A stretch of DNA of 22,828 nucleotides from VAZQ01 sp036522235 (GTDB lineage Bacteria; Pseudomonadota; Alphaproteobacteria; Rhizobiales; Xanthobacteraceae): assembly GCA_036522235.1 (NCBI GenBank), contig DATDGG010000320.1, forward strand, positions 1 through 22,828, read 5' to 3'. Shown here piece after piece: positions 1 through 7,552 of this stretch. The position numbers and the translations under genes were made by a program. Under the pieces are notes generated by a model, which ran no database searches, was not told where the DNA came from, and was given only the letters and a program-made list of their open reading frames with translations. Each line of letters opens with the position of its first letter. The first letter of the stretch is position 1.

Positions 1-39
1 ATCTTTTGAGGGACATACTGCAGGGAGAAGTTGAGCAGG

Positions 40-1008
40 ATGTCCTCCAACCGGAGCAGAGAGTCCCCATCCCCGTCGCAGTCGCGCCGCTTCGCCGCGT
101 GCCAGTATGGGTTCGCGAAGCAGGCGGCCGACCGCCGCGCCGATCCGGATGCGCTGGCGGCGCTCGCGCATGATCCCGCGAGCCGCTTCTACTTGCTCGG
201 CGGCGACGTCGTGGTGCTGAAGCAATCGGCGAGCCGCCACGATCCTCTGTTTACGGGCGCCGAAGCGCGAAGCCTGGGCGATCCCTTGGAGGTGGCGTTT
301 CTCGGCCTCCTCGACGGCGTCGCGCGGTTTGCGGTCTCGCTGCCCCCGGCCGCGACGGCGACGCTGCAGGCGCGCGGCGGCATCGATCTCATCGATCTGC
401 GCTCGATCGCCATGCGCGGCCTCATTGACAACGATCACCTGTCGGCTCTTGCCGAAGGCCGGGCGCTCGTCAATTGGCACGCCCGCCATCGCTTCTGCGC
501 CAAATGCGGGTCAGCGACCAATCTGGTGGACGGCGGCTGGCGGCGCGACTGCCCGTCCTGCCGAAGCTTGCATTTCCCGCGCACCGATCCGGTGGTGATC
601 ATGCTCGCCATCGACGGCGCGCATTGCGTGCTCGGACGCTCGCACCGCTTCCAATCCGGGATGTGGTCGTGCCTTGCGGGCTTTGTCGAGCCCGGCGAGA
701 CGATCGAGGAAGCGGTGCGGCGCGAGACCCGCGAAGAGGCGGGAATCGTGTGCGGACCAGTCGCCTATTTCGCCTCGCAGCCGTGGCCGTTCCCGATGTC
801 GCTGATGATCGGCTGCCACGCGCAGGCGCGCTCCCACGAGATCGTCGTCGACCGCAACGAGCTCGACGACGCGCGCTGGTTCGACCGCGACGAAGTGGCG
901 CTGATGCTCGCCGGCAAGCACCCCGCGGGCCTGACCGCGCCGTATCCGGTCGCGATCGCCCATCACATCATGCGGGCCTGGGTGGAGAACGATATTGCCT
1001 TCGACTGA
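40..1008 (+). CDS. nudC: NADH pyrophosphatase / NAD-capped RNA hydrolase NudC
   Basis: Nudix hydrolase that cleaves NAD(H) into NMN(H) and AMP and, in characterised homologues, removes NAD caps from RNA. The 322-residue product has the NudC layout: a variable N-terminal domain, a four-cysteine zinc ribbon (C153, C156, C171, C174), then the Nudix domain. The Nudix box begins at G214, with E220, R228-E229, E232-E233 and G235. The motif SQPWPFPMS (about 246-254), diagnostic of NADH pyrophosphatases among Nudix enzymes, follows it. I chose the ATG at 40 because GGAG lies about 12 bases upstream; a TTG at 31 is too close to that site. The downstream kinase start overlaps its last 14 bases, so the two are probably co-transcribed. 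Family assignment is secure; the substrate is inferred from the family. Confidence 0.95.
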   Translation: MSSNRSRESPSPSQSRRFAACQYGFAKQAADRRADPDALAALAHDPASRFYLLGGDVVVLKQSASRHDPLFTGAEARSLGDPLEVAFLGLLDGVARFAVSLPPAATATLQARGGIDLIDLRSIAMRGLIDNDHLSALAEGRALVNWHARHRFCAKCGSATNLVDGGWRRDCPSCRSLHFPRTDPVVIMLAIDGAHCVLGRSHRFQSGMWSCLAGFVEPGETIEEAVRRETREEAGIVCGPVAYFASQPWPFPMSLMIGCHAQARSHEIVVDRNELDDARWFDRDEVALMLAGKHPAGLTAPYPVAIAHHIMRAWVENDIAFD

Positions 1009-1960
1009 CTTGAGCCCCGCCCGCCCCCGGGCGGCCGAGGTGCTCTGCACCGGCATCGCGGTGCTGGACGCGGTGTTTCGGGTCGACCGATTTCCGCGCC
1101 CGGAAGCGAAGACGCAGGCCTCGGCCTTCATGATCATTTCCGGCGGCTGCGCCGCCAATGCGGCGATCGCGGTCGCGCGCCTGGGCGGGCGGGCCCGCTA
1201 TGCCGGACCGCTCGGCGGCCCCGCCGGCGCGGAGCCGATCGGCGACCGCATCGTGGCGGACCTTGCCGGCGCGCAGGTGGAATGCGCATGCTGCCCGCGC
1301 CTCGCCGGCGTTGCTTCCTCGATGTCGGCGATCTCGATCGATGGGCGCGGCGAGCGCGCCATCGTCAACTATCGCGACGACCGGCTCGCCGCCGCCCGGC
1401 CGGACGACCCCTCCGCCCTGGTGGCCACCGCCGACGCGGTGCTGGCCGACAATCGCTTTCCCGAATTCGCGCTGCCGATCTGCGAGGCCGCGCGGGCGCG
1501 CGGCATCCCGGTCGTGCTCGATGCCGACAAGCCGACGCAGGCGACCGATCGGCTGCTGCGCATCGCGACCCATGTGGTGTTCTCAGCCGAGGGGCTGCGC
1601 GCCACCGCCGCAACCGACGATCTCACGGCCGGCCTCGCGCGGATCGCCGCCTCCAGCGGAGCCTTCCTGGCAGTGACCGACGGCGCCGATGGCATGCGCT
1701 GGTTGGCGTCGGGAGCGCGCGCCGATAGCGGCCGCATGTCGGCGTTTCCGATCGAAGCCATCGATACGCTCGCGGCCGGCGACGTCTTTCACGGTGCTTT
1801 TGCGCTCGGCCTCGCGGAAGGCCGGAGCGAGATCGAGGCGATGCGCTTTGCGGCGGCGGCCGCCGCCATCAAGTGCACGCGCTTTGGCGGGATCACCGGG
1901 GCGCCCGGCCGGCCCGAGGTCGAGGCCTTCCTGGCCGGCCGCCCGAGAGGCTTGAAATAG
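995..1960 (+). CDS. PfkB-family carbohydrate kinase
   Basis: ATP-dependent kinase of the ribokinase/PfkB superfamily, probably acting on a sugar or nucleoside. Visible in 321 residues: the N-terminal glycine-rich PfkB signature SGGCAANAAIAVARLGG (about 49-65) and the C-terminal signature DTLAAGD (257-263), in which D263 is the expected catalytic base and AAGD forms the anion hole. AAGD replaces the commoner GAGD, a tolerated variant. Start: TTG at 995, eight bases after GGAG and overlapping the end of nudC by 14 bases, which suggests translational coupling. No ATG gives a complete N-terminal strand. The substrate cannot be read from sequence; ribokinase-like, sulfofructose kinase-like or nucleoside kinase roles all remain possible. 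Confidence 0.88.
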   Translation: MPSTDLSPARPRAAEVLCTGIAVLDAVFRVDRFPRPEAKTQASAFMIISGGCAANAAIAVARLGGRARYAGPLGGPAGAEPIGDRIVADLAGAQVECACCPRLAGVASSMSAISIDGRGERAIVNYRDDRLAAARPDDPSALVATADAVLADNRFPEFALPICEAARARGIPVVLDADKPTQATDRLLRIATHVVFSAEGLRATAATDDLTAGLARIAASSGAFLAVTDGADGMRWLASGARADSGRMSAFPIEAIDTLAAGDVFHGAFALGLAEGRSEIEAMRFAAAAAAIKCTRFGGITGAPGRPEVEAFLAGRPRGLK

Positions 1961-2064
1961 AATTGTTTTCTATGTATTTGGAACTGCACGGGCAAAAAAA
2001 GAATAAACTTTCACGATTTCGTTTTGGTGCCCGTTTTGCGATAGTCGTAACGGAAGCTGAACCT
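1961..2064 (+). promoter_or_regulatory. AT-rich leader of the Lrp-type gene with a wide inverted repeat
   Basis: The 104 bases between the kinase and the Lrp-type gene are much more AT-rich than their surroundings. They hold a perfect 7-base inverted repeat, ACGGGCA at 1988-1994 and TGCCCGT at 2028-2034, with arm centres 40 bases apart (close to four helical turns). Lrp-family proteins often bind phased sites upstream of their own genes, so an autoregulatory site is plausible but not shown. No convincing -35/-10 pair was identified. Confidence 0.35.
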
Positions 2065-2517
2065 ATGGACGCCACCGATCGCAAGATTCTCGCCCTCCTG
2101 CAGGACGATGCGTCCCTGTCGGTCGCCGAGATCGGCAGCCGGGTCGGACTGTCGTCGACCCCCTGCTGGAAGCGCATCCAGCGCATGGAGGCCGACGGCG
2201 TGCTGATCAAGCGCGTCGCGCTGGTCGATCAGGACCGGATCGGCCTCGGCGTCACGGTCTTCGTGTCGATCGAGACCGGCGACCACTCGCAGGATTGGCT
2301 CGACCGGTTTGCGCAGACCATCGGCTCGATGCCGGAGGTCATGGAATTCTACCGGATGGCGGGCGACGTCGATTACATGTTGCGCGTCGTGGTGGCCGAC
2401 ATCGCCGGCTACGACGCGTTCTACAAGCGCATGATCGCGACGGTACCGCTCAAGAACGTCACCTCGCGCTTTGCGATGGAAAAGATCAAGTCGACGACCG
2501 CGCTACCGATCCCGTGA
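2065..2517 (+). CDS. Lrp/AsnC-family transcriptional regulator
   Basis: A 150-residue protein with the two-domain Lrp/AsnC (feast/famine) architecture. An N-terminal winged helix-turn-helix (about 3-50; recognition region near GLSSTPCWKRIQRME) is followed by a RAM ligand-binding domain that forms oligomers and usually senses an amino acid. The start ATG at 2065 matches the family's usual N-terminus (MDATDRKIL) and has GGAAG about 9 bases upstream. In-frame codons further upstream lie in the kinase gene and the AT-rich leader, so they are not used. It converges on cpaB with only 16 bases between stop codons. The effector and targets are unknown; the nearest candidate target is its own promoter. 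Confidence 0.93.
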   Translation: MDATDRKILALLQDDASLSVAEIGSRVGLSSTPCWKRIQRMEADGVLIKRVALVDQDRIGLGVTVFVSIETGDHSQDWLDRFAQTIGSMPEVMEFYRMAGDVDYMLRVVVADIAGYDAFYKRMIATVPLKNVTSRFAMEKIKSTTALPIP

Positions 2518-2533
2518 CGAAGCGCTTTCCGCC

Positions 2534-3415
2534 TCACTTCGGCGCGGGCTTGCCTTGCGCTCGCGAGTCGTTCTCGCCGCCGCCGGGAGAGCTGGAGCCG
2601 TCCGCGGCGTAGCTGTGGTCGCAACTGGGCGCACAGACGAGGGTTTCGGAGTCGACGCCGCGGTAGACGATGACGGCTTCGTTGCGCCGGCCCGGGCCGC
2701 GCTGCCCGGAATCGACCAGGCTGCGCAGCGTCAGCGACAGGGTGCCGAGCTGGCGCGCGCGCGCGAGCCGCTCGGCCTCAGGCGGCATCAGTTCGAGCGT
2801 GGCGACAGAGCCGTCCACCGTGTGCTCGCCGTTCTTCTCCTCGACCGTCTTGCCGATCGCCAGCACGCGCACGTCGGTCAGGATCGTTTCGCTGACTACA
2901 ACCTCGGAGCCGGGGTTGTTCTTCTCAGCTTCCTTGTCGCGGCGCGTGAGGAGGACGTCGACGTGGTCGCTGGGAAGCACGAAGCCGCTCACGCCCCGCT
3001 CCGGCGAAATGTCGATCGCGACCGCGCGCATGCCGGTGGGCAGGATCGCCGCCATATAGCCCGATCCGTTGGCGCGGATCAGCTTGGCCTCGCGGATCGG
3101 CTCGCCGTTGGAGAACGCCACGCGCGCAATCGAGCCCGCCAGCTGACCGACGGCTTCCGGCCGTTCGCTCTTGCGAATGAAGTTTGCGCTGGCGGCCTCC
3201 GCCGGCCAGACCTGCCACCGGAAATCCTGCTCGGAAACCGAATGGCCCATGCCGATATCGGTATTGGCGACCAGGACATCGGTGGTTTCGAGCTGCACCA
3301 CGGGCGCCGGGGCCGGCGGGAGCGGTGCCGGCTGATCGGAATGCCCGGCCAGCAATGCGGCGATGCCGCCGGCCGCGATGGCAATGAAGAGCACGATGAG
3401 ACGCGCGGGTTTCAT
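2534..3415 (-). CDS. cpaB: Tad/Flp pilus assembly protein CpaB (RcpC)
   Basis: CpaB/RcpC is a periplasmic or inner-membrane-anchored component of the tight adherence secretion system, thought to work with the CpaC secretin. The 293-residue product has an N-terminal hydrophobic segment (about 5-23), a Pro/Ala linker, an SAF domain (about 42-105) and an RcpC-type domain (about 110-230, with the characteristic ISPERGVSGFVLPSDHVDVL stretch). A poorly conserved, Ser/Gly/Pro-rich tail follows. Placement is odd: cpaB normally sits between cpaA and cpaC, but here it is on the opposite strand, outside the pilus operon and beside a sterol-desaturase-like gene. It is apparently intact, so it is probably the working copy. 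An AGG about 9 bases upstream supports the ATG at 3415. Confidence 0.9.
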   Translation of the reverse strand: MKPARLIVLFIAIAAGGIAALLAGHSDQPAPLPPAPAPVVQLETTDVLVANTDIGMGHSVSEQDFRWQVWPAEAASANFIRKSERPEAVGQLAGSIARVAFSNGEPIREAKLIRANGSGYMAAILPTGMRAVAIDISPERGVSGFVLPSDHVDVLLTRRDKEAEKNNPGSEVVVSETILTDVRVLAIGKTVEEKNGEHTVDGSVATLELMPPEAERLARARQLGTLSLTLRSLVDSGQRGPGRRNEAVIVYRGVDSETLVCAPSCDHSYAADGSSSPGGGENDSRAQGKPAPK

Positions 3416-3449
3416 ACGCAGAACCTGAATGAAAACGCCACAACATACT

Positions 3450-3469
3450 CCCGCCCCTTACCGGGCGGG
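3450..3469 (-). other. GC-rich hairpin between desaturase and cpaB
   Basis: CCCGCCC (3450-3456) and GGGCGGG (3463-3469) form a perfect 7-bp stem with a 6-base loop. It lies in the 111-base gap between the desaturase stop and the cpaB start. No T-run follows on the minus strand, so it is not a standard rho-independent terminator. It may be an mRNA processing or stability element, or a weak terminator. Confidence 0.3.
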
Positions 3470-3526
3470 TCTCGTCTCGACTTGACGCCAAACGCGTGAA
3501 CGAAGCGTAAATGACCGCCGCGGCAT

Positions 3527-4354
3527 TCAGCGCCGGAACGGATAGAGCATCTGCTCGCCGAAGCTCGGCGGAAAGCTCCGGTCCGCGATCCCGTAATCGC
3601 CCGGCATTGTCGCCTTCGGCATGTAGAAGGTGCCGAACAGGACGTCGAGGATCGGAAAGGTCGCGGCATAGTTCTTCTCGCCGCCCCGCTCCGCGGCGGT
3701 GTGGTGCCAGCGGTGGAACACCGGACCCGCCAGCAGGTAGCGGAACGGGCCGAGCGTCCAATTGAGATTGGCATGCACGAAGGCGGAATGCGCGACCGTG
3801 AAGGGCCCGAGCGCAACCAGCACGTTCGGCGAAATACCGGCCAGCAGCAGCACCGCGTCGGCCGCGACGCTGCCGAGGAAGATATTGACCGGATGAAAGC
3901 GCGCCGCCGACGGCCAGTCGAGATCTTCGGAGGAATGATGCACCGCGTGATACCGCCACATGGCCGAGCCATGGAAGCCGCGGTGAATCCAGTAGTTCGT
4001 GAAGTCGGCGCCGACGAGAAAGATCGCTGCCTGCACGGCCAGCGGCAATTGCGCCAGCAGGCCATGGCCATCCTCGTAGAACGCGATGAGCCCGCCTGCA
4101 GTGGTAATACCGAAGATGAGCGCGGCGCCGACCACAAGCAGCCCGATCCGCAGGAAACGCGCGAGCAGCGGGATCACGAACCAATAGCAAATATCGGTCA
4201 CCAGCTCGCGCTTGCGCCACCAGGGGCGCCCCGGATTGCAAGCCCAGAAGAACGACAGGACCGCGAAGACGGCGCCGAGAACGATCACGATCGGCACCAG
4301 CCTGAGGAGGGTCGCGCCGATACTCTGGATGAGCGCGATGATTTCCTCGGACAT
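3527..4354 (-). CDS. Sterol desaturase / fatty acid hydroxylase family membrane protein
   Basis: Integral-membrane di-iron oxygenase family (fatty acid hydroxylase superfamily); bacterial members hydroxylate or desaturate lipids, hopanoids or carotenoids. The 275-residue protein shows the histidine clusters that bind the iron pair: HRGFH (124-128), HAVHH (136-140), isolated histidines at 154, 189 and 194, and HRWHH (214-218). Hydrophobic segments occupy about 18-38, 52-92, 105-122 and 158-185. Start: the ATG at 4354 has GAGG a few bases upstream; a TTG at 4393 in the same frame would add 13 uncharacteristic residues. The substrate cannot be told. It precedes cpaB on the same strand with a 111-base gap, so cpaB may be transcribed with it. 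Confidence 0.88.
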   Translation of the reverse strand: MSEEIIALIQSIGATLLRLVPIVIVLGAVFAVLSFFWACNPGRPWWRKRELVTDICYWFVIPLLARFLRIGLLVVGAALIFGITTAGGLIAFYEDGHGLLAQLPLAVQAAIFLVGADFTNYWIHRGFHGSAMWRYHAVHHSSEDLDWPSAARFHPVNIFLGSVAADAVLLLAGISPNVLVALGPFTVAHSAFVHANLNWTLGPFRYLLAGPVFHRWHHTAAERGGEKNYAATFPILDVLFGTFYMPKATMPGDYGIADRSFPPSFGEQMLYPFRR

Positions 4355-4585
4355 GACCTCAACGCTCGCGCACGCGGCACTTAGCCGAGGCAATCAATAT
4401 CGCGACCCGCTTAAGATGGGATGAACGGTTGCGGCGTGCCGGCAGTCGCGGGGCCACGCCCGGTAGAATAAGAAGAACACCGGCAGCGCTTGGTATCTGT
4501 GATTTTCTGTTCGCTTATGATGGAGCTTGCTGTAGTATTCTTTTGGAAGGCCGCGCCAATACACGGAACAATTTTAGATAAATAC

Positions 4586-4615
4586 TTGATTAAGCGTAAT
4601 CACGTTGAATATAGA
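4586..4615 (+). promoter_or_regulatory. Candidate flp promoter overlapped by a palindrome
   Basis: A -35-like TTGATT (4586-4591) and a -10-like TATAGA (4610-4615) are separated by 18 bases. The perfect inverted repeat TGATTA-AGCG-TAATCA (4587-4602) overlaps the -35 box, as expected for a repressor or activator site. GTTAAC (4620-4625) lies at the predicted start of transcription. All are read by eye; the pairing of boxes is inference. Confidence 0.4.
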
Positions 4616-4619
4616 AGCC

Positions 4620-4675
4620 GTTAACTACCTCGCGTAATAGCGTGAAAGCTTCGTTTTTCAGGGTAGAGATTAACC
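4620..4675 (+). promoter_or_regulatory. CtrA-like half-sites upstream of flp
   Basis: GTTAAC at 4620-4625 and TTAACC at 4670-4675 match half-sites of the alphaproteobacterial cell-cycle regulator CtrA (TTAA-N7-TTAA, or half-site TTAACC). They are not in full-site spacing with each other. In Caulobacter CtrA activates the flp-type pilin gene pilA, so the location is sensible. Binding is inferred. Confidence 0.4.
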
Positions 4676-4786
4676 GCAACGCAAGGGGTACCGCACTAGG
4701 GTCGCCCCCGCGGTTCCGGATCAGCCAGGCAACAAAGGCTCCGGTAACACGCTCAGACAGCCACGTGTGGACCAATGGAGCTCAAC

Positions 4787-4960
4787 ATGACGAACCTCGT
4801 AAAGCGTTTTGCCAAGGACGAGTCCGGAGCGACCGCCATCGAATATGGCCTCATCGCCGCCGGCATTTCGGTCGCGATCATCGCGGTTGTGCAGGGCCTC
4901 GGCACCAGCCTGAACACGACCTTCACCTCGGTGAAGACCGCTTTGACCCCCGCCGGCTAA
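4787..4960 (+). CDS. flp: Flp/PilA-family type IVb pilin
   Basis: Major subunit of the Flp pilus. The 57-residue prepilin has a 14-residue basic leader ending in ESG, then ATAIEYGL. Prepilin peptidase should cut after G14, leaving a 43-residue mature pilin starting ATAIEY, with the glutamate-tyrosine pair typical of Flp pilins and a hydrophobic helix (about 21-40). Start: the ATG at 4787 has GGAG six bases upstream; an in-frame ATG at 4775 would place that ribosome-binding site inside the gene. The gene stands alone between its own promoter region and a strong terminator, so pilin can be made in excess over the assembly proteins. It lies just before cpaA, the peptidase expected to process it. 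Confidence 0.96.
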   Translation: MTNLVKRFAKDESGATAIEYGLIAAGISVAIIAVVQGLGTSLNTTFTSVKTALTPAG

Positions 4961-4983
4961 GACCGTCGTTCGAACCCATACGG

Positions 4984-5018
4984 AAGGCTCCGGTCGATGG
5001 CCGGAGCCTTTTCGTTTT
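4984..5018 (+). terminator. Rho-independent terminator after flp
   Basis: AAGGCTCCGG (4984-4993) pairs perfectly with CCGGAGCCTT (5001-5010), a 10-bp stem with a 7-base loop, followed by TTCGTTTT. It begins 23 bases after the flp stop and separates pilin transcription from cpaA. Confidence 0.92.
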
Positions 5019-5130
5019 ACGCCCGCTCCGGCATCGCCTCGGCCGCGCGCGTGCTAACCAATCCGCAATCACCGCGATGCTAGACTTGCCGGCGCGCGCG
5101 GCGCGCAGGTAGCGGCGCGATGGAACCACC

Positions 5131-5637
5131 ATGGTCATCGATGCGGTCAGGCTGATCCTGTTCCCGGCGCTCATGGCATTCGCCGCTTCGAGCGATCTCC
5201 TCACCATGACGATCTCCAACCGGGTGTCGATCATTTTGGTCGGCGGCTTCCTGGCGCTTGCCTTGGCGAGCGGAATGGCCCCGATGGAGATTCTCTCCCA
5301 TGCGGGCGCCGCCGCCCTCGTGCTCGTCGTCTCGTTCGGCTTCTTCACCTGTGGCTGGATCGGCGGCGGCGACGCCAAGCTCGCGGCCGCGACCGCGCTG
5401 TGGTTCGGGTTCGATTTCCTGCTCAACTACCTCGTCTATGCGTCCTTGTTCGGCGGCGCGCTGACGCTCCTGCTGATCCAGTTCCGCCTGGTGCCGCTGC
5501 CCGGCCTGCTCGCCGGCCAGTTCTGGGCGGAGCGCCTGCACCGCAAGGACGGCGCCGTCCCCTACGGCATCGCGCTCGCGGCCGCCGCCCTCCTGGTCTA
5601 TCCCGATACGCCGTGGATGAAGACCATCGGCATGTGA
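5131..5637 (+). CDS. cpaA: Prepilin peptidase CpaA (TadV)
   Basis: Inner-membrane aspartic protease of family A24 that removes the leader of Flp prepilin. The 168-residue protein is hydrophobic throughout (about five to six helices). It carries both catalytic aspartates: D22 in SSDLLTMTISN and D81 in the invariant GGGD motif (78-81). It lacks the N-terminal methylase domain of larger PilD-type peptidases, as expected for the TadV/CpaA branch. The usual PYGIA segment is present near residue 145. Start: ATG at 5131. The gap behind the flp terminator suggests its own promoter, but none was identified. It is followed by a 396-base gap rather than by cpaB. Confidence 0.94.
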   Translation: MVIDAVRLILFPALMAFAASSDLLTMTISNRVSIILVGGFLALALASGMAPMEILSHAGAAALVLVVSFGFFTCGWIGGGDAKLAAATALWFGFDFLLNYLVYASLFGGALTLLLIQFRLVPLPGLLAGQFWAERLHRKDGAVPYGIALAAAALLVYPDTPWMKTIGM

Positions 5638-6033
5638 CGGCGCGCTGCCGCCGTCGGCTGCGAAAATCTGTTTCATCAGAATCTATTAACTCGATTTGGA
5701 TACTCCCTATTAACCATGCTTTGACCTTTACCTGTTGAGATTGTGCAGGCGCGACCACCTCGCCGGCGCAGCATCGATTCGATGTTGCCGCCGTTCCCGG
5801 TCGCATTGTGGAAAGTGAGCGTATGAAACCCGCGTGTAGCTTCGTGCCCGCCGTCGAGGCGACAGGGCCCGGACCATCGCCGCGACCGGCGCTTGGCGGG
5901 GGACGCCCGCAGCGGCGCCGCAGCGCCCGGCCGACCTGCATCGAACCAAAAGCCGACGACCGGCTGTGTCGCACGCCTTCGCATCGCCACGCCATCGGCG
6001 CCCACAATGAGATTGCCGACAGGGGACCACAAC
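5638..6033 (+). other. Long non-coding gap cpaA-cpaC, where cpaB is usually found
   Basis: These 396 bases carry no convincing gene. The first part (about 5660-5740) is AT-rich and holds two CtrA-like sites. The second part is GC-rich. At 5819-5834 it contains GCGTATGAAACCCGCG, identical over 16 bases to the start-codon region of the intact cpaB gene (reverse complement of 3404-3419), with the ATG in register. Matching fades within about 25 bases, and the open frame that follows does not encode a CpaB-like protein. It may be a decayed cpaB start or a chance match. Confidence 0.5.
5683..5715 (+). promoter_or_regulatory. Repeated CTATTAAC sites upstream of cpaC (CtrA-like)
   Basis: CTATTAAC occurs at 5683-5690 and again at 5707-5714, 24 bases apart. 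The second copy continues as TTAACCAT, the known CtrA half-site form. The direct-repeat arrangement and AT-rich setting suggest a regulator site in the cpaC operon promoter, about 320 bases upstream of the gene. Confidence 0.45.
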
Positions 6034-7530
6034 ATGGCTAGAACAGCGCTGACCCGCACCGCGTCGCTCACCATGATCGCCGGTTTCGCGGTCGCCGCGA
6101 TCGGCCCCATCGGCGCCGCCGAGCAGCGCCCGGGCGGCGCCAACGCGCCCGCCACCGAGATCGTGGGCAGCGATCTCAACTCGCGCTTCATCCCGCTCGG
6201 AGTGGGAAAGTCGGTGGTGCTCGACCTGCCGCGCGACATCAAGGACGTGCTGATCGCCGAGCCCAAGGTCGCCAATGCGGTGATCCGCTCGGCACGCCGC
6301 GCCTATATCATCGGGGCGGGCGTCGGGCAGACCAACATCTTCTTCTTCGATGCCGAAGGCCGCCAGATCGCCGGCTTCGAGATCGCGGTCACGCGCAATC
6401 TCAACGGCATCCGCGCCGCCATCAAGCAGGCGCTGCCGGCCTCCGACATTCAGATCGAGGGCGTCGGCGAGGGCGTGGTGCTGACCGGCAACGTCGCCAC
6501 ATCGGCCGAAGCGCAACTGGCCTACGACATCGCGATTCGCCTGCTCGACTATCAGACTTCCAAGGCGGCCGAGGAAGGCAGCAAGGTGGTGAACGCCATC
6601 ACGGTGCAGGGTCGCGATCAGATCATGGTGAAGGTGACGGTCGCGGAAGTGCGGCGCGACGTCATCAAGCAGCTCGGTGTCAATTTCAACGCCAGCCTCG
6701 GTTATGGAACTTCGGTCCTCAACCTCAACACCTCCAATCCGTTTTCGGCGGTCGGTACCGCGCTGAGCACGACCGCGCTCGGCGGCTCGGGCGTCGCCGG
6801 GACCTGGAAAGGCGTCACCGCCACGTTATTGGCGATGGAGCGGGCCGGCGTCATTCACACCCTGGCGGAGCCCACGCTGACGGCCATTTCCGGCGAGAGC
6901 GCCGCCTTCCTGGCCGGCGGTCAATTTCCGGTACCGACCGGCCTCAACTGCAGCACCACGACGAATCCGCCGGTCTGCCAGCCGACGATCGAGTTCAAGC
7001 AATTCGGCGTCAGCCTGAACATCACGCCGGTCGTGCTGTCGGAGGGCCGCATCAGCCTCAAGGTCCTGACCGAGGTTTCCAACCTGTCGACCGACAATGC
7101 CCTGACCCTGCAGTTCCCCGGCTCCACGCAGCCGCTGACGGTGCCGTCCATCCTGACGCGGCGCGCCGAAACCACGGTCGAGCTGCCGTCGGGGGGATCG
7201 CTGGCCATGGCCGGAATGATCCAGGATCAGACCGTCCAGCAGATCAACGGCATCCCGGGCCTGATGCAGGTTCCGGTGCTCGGCACCCTGTTCAAGAGCC
7301 GCGACTTCATCAACAACCAGACCGAGCTCATGGTGCTGGTCACGCCCTATGTGGCGCGCGCGGTGGCGCTGAAGGACCTGTCGCGTCCCGACGACGGGTT
7401 CGCCGATGCCAGCGACCCGACGACCGTCCTGCTCGGCAATCTCAACCGCATCTACGGGGTTCCGGGCAAGCCCGGCAACGCCGAATCCAAAGGCAGCTAT
7501 CGCGGCAATTACGGCTTCATTCTCGATTGA
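6034..7530 (+). CDS. cpaC: Tad pilus outer-membrane secretin CpaC (RcpA)
   Basis: Forms the outer-membrane channel through which the Flp pilus emerges. In 498 residues: signal peptide (1-29, cut near GAA-EQ), the CpaC/RcpA N-terminal domain (about 45-120), a BON-like stretch (about 122-175), and the secretin core (about 195-442). The core ends in the secretin signature region VPVLGTLFKS...TELMVLVTPYV (413-440). A roughly 55-residue tail follows. Start: ATG at 6034, preceded by AGGGGA with 8-base spacing and giving a clean signal peptide; the same frame stays open further upstream, but those residues look random. First gene of the operon cpaC-cpaD-cpaE-cpaF-tadB-tadC. Confidence 0.95.
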   Translation: MARTALTRTASLTMIAGFAVAAIGPIGAAEQRPGGANAPATEIVGSDLNSRFIPLGVGKSVVLDLPRDIKDVLIAEPKVANAVIRSARRAYIIGAGVGQTNIFFFDAEGRQIAGFEIAVTRNLNGIRAAIKQALPASDIQIEGVGEGVVLTGNVATSAEAQLAYDIAIRLLDYQTSKAAEEGSKVVNAITVQGRDQIMVKVTVAEVRRDVIKQLGVNFNASLGYGTSVLNLNTSNPFSAVGTALSTTALGGSGVAGTWKGVTATLLAMERAGVIHTLAEPTLTAISGESAAFLAGGQFPVPTGLNCSTTTNPPVCQPTIEFKQFGVSLNITPVVLSEGRISLKVLTEVSNLSTDNALTLQFPGSTQPLTVPSILTRRAETTVELPSGGSLAMAGMIQDQTVQQINGIPGLMQVPVLGTLFKSRDFINNQTELMVLVTPYVARAVALKDLSRPDDGFADASDPTTVLLGNLNRIYGVPGKPGNAESKGSYRGNYGFILD

Positions 7531-7552
7531 TCGCCGCCACGGAGAAGCATCG

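Larger units (their letters stand above)
4355..4786. promoter_or_regulatory. Long AT-rich divergent control region upstream of flp
   Basis: These 432 bases separate the desaturase (minus) from the flp pilin (plus). No protein-coding gene is convincing. The right half is AT-rich and holds a candidate sigma-70 promoter for flp (4586-4615), a palindrome, and three TTAA sites (4591, 4621, 4670); a fourth TTAA is at 4410. Most of the stretch after the candidate promoter would be a 5' untranslated leader of about 165 bases. Confidence 0.6.

Noticed and set aside
2925..4241. Minus-strand frame of 438 codons overlapping desaturase and cpaB
   Set aside because: It overlaps two well-supported genes in another frame of the same strand and has no recognisable motifs.
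4590..4775. Minus-strand 61-codon frame in the flp leader
   Set aside because: No ribosome-binding site or family resemblance. It covers the candidate flp promoter and leader, and is best explained as chance.
5808..6041. Plus-strand 77-codon frame in the cpaA-cpaC gap
   Set aside because: The product is Pro/Arg-rich without a fold and lacks CpaB features. Only its start-codon region resembles cpaB, so it is reported as a possible remnant and not as a gene.
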